Source: an uncultured Oscillospiraceae bacterium (GTDB taxonomy: Bacteria > Bacillota > Clostridia > Oscillospirales > Acutalibacteraceae). From it: 5,141 nucleotides of DNA. The notes below the pieces were generated by a model. It saw only the letters and a program-made list of their open reading frames with translations. It did not search any database and was not told the origin of the DNA. Both the position numbers and the translations under genes were made by a program. The DNA lies in the NCBI GenBank assembly GCA_910588935.1, contig CAJUSM010000080.1, forward strand, positions 1 to 5,141, given 5' to 3'. Below are positions 1 through 4,036 of this stretch, piece after piece; position 1 is the stretch's first letter, and the number at the start of each line of letters is the position of its first letter.

Positions 1-23
1 TTTATTCAGTTTTCAGGGTTCAT

Positions 24-43
24 GCCTCTTGCTGAGGCTTTTT
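24..43 (+). terminator. small rho-independent terminator upstream of the tRNA cluster
   Basis: The stem is GCCTC (24-28) and GAGGC (34-38) around the 5-nt loop TTGCT, followed at once by five T residues (39-43). This is the form of a short intrinsic terminator for a unit lying left of the window. It ends only 2 nt before tRNA-Lys, so the tRNA promoter must lie upstream of it, or it acts as a leaky attenuator. The stem is only 5 bp, so strength is uncertain. Confidence 0.55.
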
Positions 44-45
44 GC

Positions 46-121
46 GCACCATTAGCTCAGTTGGTAGAGCACCTGACTCTTAATCAGGGTGTCCCGGGTT
101 CGAGTCCCTGATGGTGCACCA
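46..121 (+). tRNA. tRNA-Lys (anticodon CUU)
   Basis: This is a 76-nt cloverleaf with encoded CCA (119-121) and discriminator A118. The acceptor stem GCACCAT (46-52) pairs fully with ATGGTGC (111-117). The D arm is GCTC/GAGC. The anticodon stem CCTGA/TCAGG closes the loop CTCTTAA, giving anticodon CTT, which reads the lysine codon AAG. The T arm carries the TTCGAGT loop. Its stem CCGGG (94-98) against CCCTG (106-110) contains one C-U mismatch (C95 with T109), which is unusual in an otherwise canonical gene. The Glu and Asn tRNA genes follow in the same orientation, 5 nt and 109 nt downstream, so the three are probably transcribed together. Confidence 0.96.
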
Positions 122-126
122 TTTGT

Positions 127-201
127 GGCCCGTTGGTCAAGCGGCTAAGACGAAGGCCTCTCACGCCTTAAACGTGGGTTCGATTCCCGCACGGGTCACC
201 A
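127..201 (+). tRNA. tRNA-Glu (anticodon CUC)
   Basis: This is a 75-nt cloverleaf with encoded CCA (199-201). The acceptor stem GGCCCGT (127-133) pairs with ACGGGTC (191-197), with one G-U pair. The anticodon stem AAGGC/GCCTT encloses the loop CTCTCAC, giving anticodon CTC, which reads the glutamate codon GAG. The T stem GTGGG/CCCGC closes the loop TTCGATT. It starts 5 nt after the CCA of tRNA-Lys, so the two must share a primary transcript. Confidence 0.95.
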
Positions 202-230
202 AAAGGTTGTGCATAGCGCAACTTTCATAT

Positions 231-306
231 TCCTCCTTAGCTCAGTCGGTAGAGCATGCGGCTGTTAACCGCAGGGTCGTTGGTTCGAGTCCAACAGGGG
301 GAGCCA
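231..306 (+). tRNA. tRNA-Asn (anticodon GUU)
   Basis: This is a 76-nt cloverleaf with encoded CCA (304-306) and discriminator G303. The acceptor stem TCCTCCT (231-237) pairs with AGGGGGA (296-302), with one U-G pair. The D arm is GCTC/GAGC. The anticodon stem TGCGG/CCGCA closes the loop CTGTTAA, giving anticodon GTT, which reads asparagine codons AAC and AAU. The T stem GTTGG/CCAAC is fully paired around TTCGAGT. It is the last gene of the cluster, and a strong terminator begins 2 nt after its CCA. Confidence 0.96.
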
Positions 307-307
307 G

Positions 308-342
308 AACAGCTTGTGATTTATTTTACAAGCTGTTTTTTT
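308..342 (+). terminator. rho-independent terminator of the tRNA cluster
   Basis: A perfect 10-bp stem, AACAGCTTGT (308-317) with ACAAGCTGTT (328-337), encloses a 10-nt AT-rich loop and runs into a T-rich tail to 342. It lies directly behind tRNA-Asn and ends the Lys-Glu-Asn transcript. Confidence 0.9.
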
Positions 343-489
343 ATTTCAAATTGTATATTTTGAACTTTTTTGAATTACGTGATTCAAGCCTATATTGGCT
401 AGAAATTATTCTTATCTTTATTTGTCTCTCTGTTACACAATTTCTGTGCCGGAAATTGCTCATATGAATATTGAACTCGAATTTGCATT
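343..489. other. AT-rich intergenic gap with three short dyads, no gene seen
   Basis: No open frame here has a convincing RBS or protein character. It holds three dyads. The first is the 18-nt quasi-palindrome TTGAATTACGTGATTCAA (370-387). The second is AGCC (387-390) with GGCT (397-400) around TATATT. The third is the perfect 7-bp pair CAATTTC (438-444) and GAAATTG (452-458) around a 7-nt loop. None is followed by a T tract on either strand, so they are not intrinsic terminators. They could be operator remnants, structure in a small RNA, or chance in AT-rich DNA. Confidence 0.4.
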
Positions 490-506
490 AAAAAGAGCTG
501 CCAGCT
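490..506 (-). terminator. left part of a putative bidirectional terminator split by the IS
   Basis: AGCT-GCC-AGCT (496-506) is preceded by AAAAAG (490-495). If the IS (507-1162) and one copy of its GCT duplication are removed, this stretch joins TTTT at 1166-1169. The restored hairpin has AAAA and AGCT on the left, paired with AGCT and TTTT on the right, a 3-nt loop and one bulged G. In that state it would lie about 20 nt after the stop codon of the last - strand gene and give a T-rich tail in both directions. On the - strand the left part still reads as a 4-bp hairpin followed by CTTTTT, now about 680 nt from the operon. The core stem is short, so the terminator role is inference. Confidence 0.42.
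504..506. repeat. left copy of the IS target-site duplication (GCT)
   Basis: GCT at 504-506 matches GCT at 1163-1165, immediately outside the TG and CA ends of the element. IS3-family elements make 3-4 bp duplications, so the length fits. Three bases can match by chance; support comes from the exact placement next to both ends. Confidence 0.6.
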
Positions 507-531
507 TGAGCTGCACCCCATTTGTTAGACA
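507..531 (+). repeat. left terminal inverted repeat of the IS (IRL)
   Basis: It begins TGAGCTGCACCCC and ends GTTAGACA. Against the reverse complement of 1139-1162 it shares the terminal TG, then TG, ACCCCA, GTTAG and the final CA. The differences are a 3-base block near the tip, a TTT/AAA block in the middle, one single-base gap and one transition. The outer TG is typical of IS3-family ends. Confidence 0.75.
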
Positions 532-560
532 GCATGGTATACTGACTAACAAATGGGGTG
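514..560 (+). promoter_or_regulatory. hairpin over the transposase ribosome binding site
   Basis: CACCCCATTTGTTAG (514-528) and CTAACAAATGGGGTG (546-560) form a perfect 15-bp stem with a 17-nt loop. The right arm carries GGGGTG (555-560), the likely Shine-Dalgarno sequence, 7 nt before the ATG at 568. Any transcript entering from outside the IS would contain both arms and hide the RBS. The loop holds TGGTATACT (535-543), an extended -10 motif; a transcript starting near 550 would lack the left arm and leave the RBS open. That arrangement, limiting transposase made by read-through, is known for other IS such as IS10 and IS50. For this element it is inference. Confidence 0.6.
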
Positions 561-567
561 ATTTCTT

Positions 568-1118
568 ATGCCAAAGGGAGTTCCAAACAAGAAATACGCA
601 CCGGAATTCAACACGGACCGCATCTATCTGAGAGAAAGCCTGAAAGCCCTTGTGCTATTCAGAGGCCATCCAAAGAAGCCGCCGAAAGCGGTGGAAGAGG
701 ATTTACTGGCTGAAGCACAGCGACTGCGAACGGATAGACACTCTAGAAAGGGTGAAATTGGCAAGATTGCTCTGGATCTTTTCTTCCTATACGATCTCTG
801 GCGCCCTGTTCTGAGCATGGTAACGACTATGCTCGACAAGGCTTTTGGGAAGATACCGGACGTAACCGGTCTGATTCTCCACTCTGACCTGGGTTGGCAT
901 TATTATCTGGGCATGCCACGGAAAAAAGCGTCCAGGGCATGAGCAGGATTGGACTTCTTAAAAGTGAACTGTTTTATCTCCATGTGTTCAATTCGATGGA
1001 ACACTTCAAGAAGGAACTCTTGGAATATTTTGGTTACTACAGCAACTGCCGCATCAAGGCAAAGCGGAAGGGCTTGCTGCCCGCGCTTCACAGACAACAA
1101 GCCCTTTCGGATGCTTGA
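568..1118 (+). pseudogene. IS3-family transposase remnant (OrfA and OrfB fragments, frameshifted)
   Basis: Frame 1 from the ATG at 568 begins MPKGVPNKKYAPEF, as at the start of an IS3-type OrfA. It then jumps to RIYL and later PPKAVEEDLLAEAQRLR, so most of the helix-turn-helix region is gone. A piece reading GEIGKIALDLF resembles the segment before the integrase core, but the stretch with the first catalytic Asp is missing. RPVLSMVTTMLDKAF and ILHSD follow; Asp107 (codon 886-888) fits the second catalytic Asp. Frame 1 stops at 940-942. The OrfB C-terminus resumes in frame 3: QGMSR, then directly GLLKSEL, MEHFKKELLEY and ALHRQQALSDA, ending at TGA 1116-1118. The segment with the catalytic Glu, expected between MSR and GLLKSEL, is deleted. 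At least three internal deletions plus a frameshift make it non-functional. The comparison with intact relatives is from memory. Confidence 0.88.
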
Positions 1119-1127
1119 ACTTTTTTT
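1098..1127 (+). terminator. possible weak terminator at the transposase 3' end
   Basis: CAAGC (1098-1102) pairs with GCTTG (1113-1117), with an inner CC/GG pair possible, followed by AAC and seven T residues (1121-1127). The stem overlaps the end of the transposase remnant. It could end transcripts from the IS or read-through from the tRNA side, but the stem is short and the T run starts 3 nt late. Confidence 0.3.
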
Positions 1128-1138
1128 GCAATAATCTT

Positions 1139-1162
1139 TGCCTAACTTTTGGGGTCACTCCA
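1139..1162 (-). repeat. right terminal inverted repeat of the IS (IRR)
   Basis: On the - strand it begins TGGAGTGACCCC and ends AAAAGTTAGGCA. It aligns with the left end as described there and is 1 nt shorter, apparently through loss of one base in the TGCACCCC block. As I recall, intact relatives carry AAAAGTTAG here too, so the middle of the right end may be closer to the ancestral form than the left. Confidence 0.7.
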
Positions 1163-1165
1163 GCT
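1163..1165. repeat. right copy of the IS target-site duplication (GCT)
   Basis: This GCT directly follows the terminal CA of the element and matches 504-506. It is 22 nt from the stop codon of the last gene of the - strand operon. Confidence 0.6.
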
Positions 1166-1187
1166 TTTTGGTGGTCTTTTTCTATTT

Positions 1188-2279
1188 TTACGCTTTTTTC
1201 CCTTTTGGAAACTTTGGAATACTCCGGCGGACAATGACAAATTTTTCCATCAAGATGATAACCCCTGCAAAGGCCATTCCGCCTAACACGATTAGCGCGG
1301 GTCGCATGATCAGATTGTTCCGCTGAGTGATGATGGCTCGCCCAGCTTCGGATTTGGGAAGATTAGGGGGCAGGTATTCCCCAGGGGCAGAGGCCTGAGG
1401 GGCAAAGCTTTGGAGGCCAGAGAAGAAATCTTGAAATTCTTGGATATAATGCCCGAAATCTGTAATTTCTTTTCTGGGCAGCATAGAAGAGGGAAGTTCA
1501 ATGGTTTGTAGAACAAGGGGAATGGACACCAAGAGGAGTAAACCGACAATTAAATTGATGGCTATCAATTTTTGATTTTTTTTGCCTTCTTTGCTGAGAA
1601 AGCAGGAGAATGCCCAGAGGAGCAGGGCCGCTACCAGGATGGCCAACAGCAGCCCAAGGGCTGGTAGAGCCTGTAGAAATAGAGACATGTCTGTAAAGCT
1701 ATATATTCTGCCGCCTTCTTTCAGAGCGGGAATCATGCCCTTGGCCTGGCCTTCCATGTAGGGATGGCTGGCCTTTTCTACTTGGAATAGGACTGCCTGT
1801 CCGCTTTGCTCTTCCACCTGGATTCCTTGTGGCAATTCTCCCAGCTCAGGGAGGCCGTTGGGAAAAACAGCCAGCCAGTAGTCAGGAGCTTGCTCCCCGG
1901 TACGGATAGCCTCTACCAACTCCCCGTTTTGGATGGGCTTGGAAGAGTGCCAGACGAATTCGCTCCATATGTTGTCCACCATAATATAGTCTTCATTTGG
2001 AGGTTCTGCGGGCGTATAACCGGACACACCAGAAAATGTCTGTACCCGGGTGCCGGCCTCCCACCCAGAGCCCTCATAGATGGTGAACAAGAACTCTCCC
2101 TCTTCTGTTTCCACCAGACAGTCTGGCGGGAGCTGGCCCTCTTGGGAGCTAATGTCTGTTTGGGGCTGGATGGTTGTCACTTGGGGAATCATCTGTTCTT
2201 CAATTTTTATGGAGAGGAAGGTGACAGCCCCCATCAGCCAAAAAATCAATATGAACACGCAGAGTGTTTTTTTCTTCAT
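1188..2279 (-). CDS. four-helix membrane protein of unknown function, last gene of the ABC operon
   Basis: The product is 363 aa from the ATG at 2279 (MKKKTLCVF). An upstream in-frame ATG at 2297 lies inside the RBS: AGGAGGTG (2294-2287) sits 7 nt before the 2279 start, which decides the start. I do not recognise the family. Predicted layout: helix 1 at about residues 5-24; a long extracytoplasmic segment (25-198) rich in Glu, Gln, Gly and Pro; helix 2 at about 199-228; a basic loop KEGKKNQK; helix 3 at about 238-258; a second outside segment (259-326); helix 4 at about 327-345; and a basic tail ending KFPKGKKA. Positive charges fall at the N-terminus, the middle loop and the C-terminus, fitting both termini inside. 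It begins 14 nt after the MalG-type permease stop, so it is probably co-translated with the transporter. It might be an accessory or sensing subunit, but nothing in the sequence proves that. It lacks the EAA loop of a permease and any Walker motif. Confidence 0.85.
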   Translation of the reverse strand: MKKKTLCVFILIFWLMGAVTFLSIKIEEQMIPQVTTIQPQTDISSQEGQLPPDCLVETEEGEFLFTIYEGSGWEAGTRVQTFSGVSGYTPAEPPNEDYIMVDNIWSEFVWHSSKPIQNGELVEAIRTGEQAPDYWLAVFPNGLPELGELPQGIQVEEQSGQAVLFQVEKASHPYMEGQAKGMIPALKEGGRIYSFTDMSLFLQALPALGLLLAILVAALLLWAFSCFLSKEGKKNQKLIAINLIVGLLLLVSIPLVLQTIELPSSMLPRKEITDFGHYIQEFQDFFSGLQSFAPQASAPGEYLPPNLPKSEAGRAIITQRNNLIMRPALIVLGGMAFAGVIILMEKFVIVRRSIPKFPKGKKA

Positions 2280-2293
2280 AAATGGGCACCTCC

Positions 2294-3067
2294 TCATTTG
2301 ATTTCTGCCAGCACGATCCCCTCTACCAATTCCCGGTTAAAATAGGTGAACAGGAACAGGGGGGGCAGCGCTACCAGCACACAGCAGACCAGCTGAAGGG
2401 TGGGATCTGCCGGAGGGACATAGGCCAAAGCTACAGAGATAGGGTAACGGAGAAAATCCTTTAGATAGGCAATGGGCTGTTCCACCATGTTCCAGCCGTC
2501 TAGGAAGGAGAGGAGGGTGACACAAACCAGTCCGCTGGTATTCATAGGCAGCACAATTCTAAAAAGCAGACCAAATAGGCCGCAGCCGTCCAGCTTGGCA
2601 GCGTCGATAATATCCTCGCTGACGGACTTAAAGCTTTGGGTTAGGATAAAGGTACCCAAGGGAGCGAAAATAGAGGGCAGAATCAAAGCGGCATAGGTAT
2701 CCAGCAGGCCCAGCCCATCCAGCATGATATAGTTAGGGGCCAAGGTGACCTGCAAAGGCAGCACTATGAGAATCATTAGGACAAAAAGCAACAGGTTTTT
2801 GCCGGGAAATTCACACTTTGCAAAACCATAGGCCGCCAAAATAGAGACTACCAGCTGGCCGCCAATAATGGCTAGGCAGATAAGCAGGCTTTTCCAGAAG
2901 CGCAGCAGGTACTGGGGGGATCCTAGGAACACATTATAGTAGGATTCGAAGGTAAGCCCCTTACCGGCAGGGAGAACACTGAGGGTAAGTACATAGGCAA
3001 AAGGGGCAATGGACACAAAGGCAATGAGCCAGGCAAATAGGGTGGAAGTGGTGTTTCTCTGTTTCAT
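2294..3067 (-). CDS. carbohydrate ABC transporter permease, MalG type (CUT1)
   Basis: This 257-aa inner-membrane permease would form the translocation channel with the MalF-type protein encoded just upstream. About six hydrophobic segments are visible, near residues 9-31, 58-84, 90-112, 121-143, 177-200 and 225-244. The cytoplasmic EAA loop, which docks the ATPase, is at 151-175: EDIIDAAKLDGCGLF followed by RIVLPM, with the hallmark Asp-Gly and Leu-Pro. The C-terminus RELVEGIVLAEIK is typical of MalG-like proteins (FVEG motif). Length is slightly short for the family (usually about 270-300). The ATG at 3067 has AGGAGGCG (3083-3076) 8 nt upstream. It overlaps the stop of the preceding permease by 4 nt (ATGA), so translation is probably coupled. 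Substrate cannot be told from sequence. Confidence 0.95.
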   Translation of the reverse strand: MKQRNTTSTLFAWLIAFVSIAPFAYVLTLSVLPAGKGLTFESYYNVFLGSPQYLLRFWKSLLICLAIIGGQLVVSILAAYGFAKCEFPGKNLLLFVLMILIVLPLQVTLAPNYIMLDGLGLLDTYAALILPSIFAPLGTFILTQSFKSVSEDIIDAAKLDGCGLFGLLFRIVLPMNTSGLVCVTLLSFLDGWNMVEQPIAYLKDFLRYPISVALAYVPPADPTLQLVCCVLVALPPLFLFTYFNRELVEGIVLAEIK

Positions 3068-3927
3068 TGCCGGAACGCCTCCTTTTTCCGGACAAAGCCA
3101 TAGAATAGGGCAAAGGCCAGCAGCACCACGATGAGCAGCAAAACAGATGCCACAGAGAGCTTGGCATAATTCAAGTTTTCAAAGCTGTTATTGAGAAAAT
3201 GCTGGAGCATATAGATGTTCTCATTGGGGTGAGTGCCGCCAATGAGAAAGATTTCCCGAAAGCACTTAAAGGCGTTGATTAGGGAGAAGATAATAGCGAA
3301 AAATACAGAATACCACATTTGGGGCGTGGTGATGAAAAGGAACTTTTGCCAACGCCCAGCCCCGTCCAGGTCCGCGGCCAGATACTGGTCCTCTGGAATG
3401 GTGACCAGGCCTGCCAGAAGCAAGATAACGCTGTAGCCAGTATTTTTCCACAGGTAGAGCAGAAGCACAATGGGGAATGCCTGGGGTCCGCTAAGCCAGT
3501 CGGAAACAGGGAGGCCTAGGGAGCGGGCGAAGGAGGGCAGGGCGCCGGACTCGGCGAAAAGGAGCTCTACCAGCACCACCGCCCCAACCACAGGCATAAT
3601 ATAAGGGAACAGGAAGACGGATTTCAGCAGCTTGTGCTTGTTGGCGTGCTTTTGCATAAGCAGGGCAATGAGGTAGGCGAGAATCATGATAAGCGGCAGG
3701 CCGGCAGCGAGAAAACGCATGGTATTGCCAAATGCCAAGACGAACATGGCGTTGTGGACAATGTCTTGGTAGTTGATAAACCCTACAAAGTACAGGGCAG
3801 AGCCACTGCCGGTGGAGAGGGAGTAGCGCGTTACCAGAACAAAGGGGATGGCGTAGAATAGCAGACAGCCAATAAGCAGGGGGGAGATGAGGAGGTAACC
3901 CTGCAGGGCAGATTTGGACTTTTTCAT
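3064..3927 (-). CDS. carbohydrate ABC transporter permease, MalF/UgpA type (CUT1)
   Basis: This 287-aa inner-membrane permease is the partner of the MalG-type protein. Starting from ATG 3927 (MKKSKSALQGYLL), it shows about six hydrophobic segments. The EAA loop lies at about residues 179-203: EDQYLAADLDGAGRWQKF then ITTP, with the conserved Asp-Gly-Ala. LFPYIMPVV near residues 106-114 is a common MalF-family segment. Possible starts are GTG 3936, ATG 3933 and ATG 3927. The only RBS, GGAG (3939-3936), overlaps the GTG and is 2 nt from ATG 3933, but is 8 nt before ATG 3927, so I chose 3927. A 109-nt gap separates it from the solute-binding protein gene upstream. Its stop overlaps the next gene by 4 nt. 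No ATP-binding subunit is in the window. Confidence 0.95.
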   Translation of the reverse strand: MKKSKSALQGYLLISPLLIGCLLFYAIPFVLVTRYSLSTGSGSALYFVGFINYQDIVHNAMFVLAFGNTMRFLAAGLPLIMILAYLIALLMQKHANKHKLLKSVFLFPYIMPVVGAVVLVELLFAESGALPSFARSLGLPVSDWLSGPQAFPIVLLLYLWKNTGYSVILLLAGLVTIPEDQYLAADLDGAGRWQKFLFITTPQMWYSVFFAIIFSLINAFKCFREIFLIGGTHPNENIYMLQHFLNNSFENLNYAKLSVASVLLLIVVLLAFALFYGFVRKKEAFRQ

Positions 3928-3972
3928 TTTCATCACTCCACATTTTTAGGTTTGAGGTGAATTCTCCCTTAT

Positions 3973-4001
3973 ATTATACAGCAAGAATGGGAAGAAGGGA
4001 A
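3973..4001 (-). promoter_or_regulatory. possible internal promoter before the permease genes
   Basis: In the gap between the solute-binding protein gene and the permeases, the - strand has a perfect -10 box TATAAT (3978-3973). At 17 nt spacing the -35 position is TTCCCT (4001-3996), a poor match to TTGACA. Transcription would start near 3966, about 40 nt before the permease start. The gap is AT-rich, so the -10 could be chance. If real, it would let the permeases and the last gene be made apart from the binding protein. Confidence 0.3.
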
Positions 4002-4036
4002 TGGTATTAGGGAAATTTTTTTTAAGCAAGCTCGCT

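Larger units (their letters stand above)
507..1162 (+). mobile_element. decayed, internally deleted IS3-family insertion sequence
   Basis: This 656-bp element starts with TG (507-508), ends with CA (1161-1162), has imperfect terminal inverted repeats of about 25 bp and is flanked by GCT duplications. Inside is a transposase pseudogene (568-1118) whose fragments match my recollection of one clostridial IS3-type transposase, in the right order. Intact relatives are roughly 1.4-1.5 kb as I recall, so more than half the interior is missing. The transposase has lost catalytic residues and shifted frame, so the copy cannot move by itself. The ends have diverged (about 17 of 25 positions match), which points to an old insertion. 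It sits between the convergent tRNA cluster and ABC operon. Confidence 0.85.

Noticed and set aside
111..467. Open frame of 118 codons on the + strand
   Set aside because: It runs through tRNA-Glu, tRNA-Asn and the terminator hairpin; the structural RNAs fully explain this DNA.
231..506. Integrative element using tRNA-Asn as attachment site
   Set aside because: No integrase gene and no second copy of the tRNA 3' end are in the window; the nearby mobile DNA is an IS3-type element with its own ends and duplication.
514..560. CRISPR repeat or intrinsic terminator reading of the 15-bp inverted repeat
   Set aside because: There is a single hairpin with no repeat-spacer series, and no T tract follows on either strand. 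Its overlap with the IS end and the transposase RBS explains it better.
395..631. Open frame of 78 codons on the + strand
   Set aside because: It starts in the AT-rich spacer, has no RBS, and crosses the left end of the IS into the transposase remnant in another frame.
2280..2297. Upstream ATG at 2297 as start of the last operon gene
   Set aside because: That ATG overlaps the preceding stop codon and the AGGAGGTG RBS lies inside the six extra codons, at perfect spacing for ATG 2279.
1806..2345. Open frame of 179 codons on the + strand
   Set aside because: It is antisense to the unknown membrane protein and the end of the MalG-type permease. It has no RBS, and the - strand frames have clear family or membrane-protein character.
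3491..3943. Open frame of 150 codons on the - strand overlapping the MalF-type permease
   Set aside because: It is a +1/-1 shadow with a biased Pro/Arg/Leu/His composition; the permease frame carries the EAA loop and helices.
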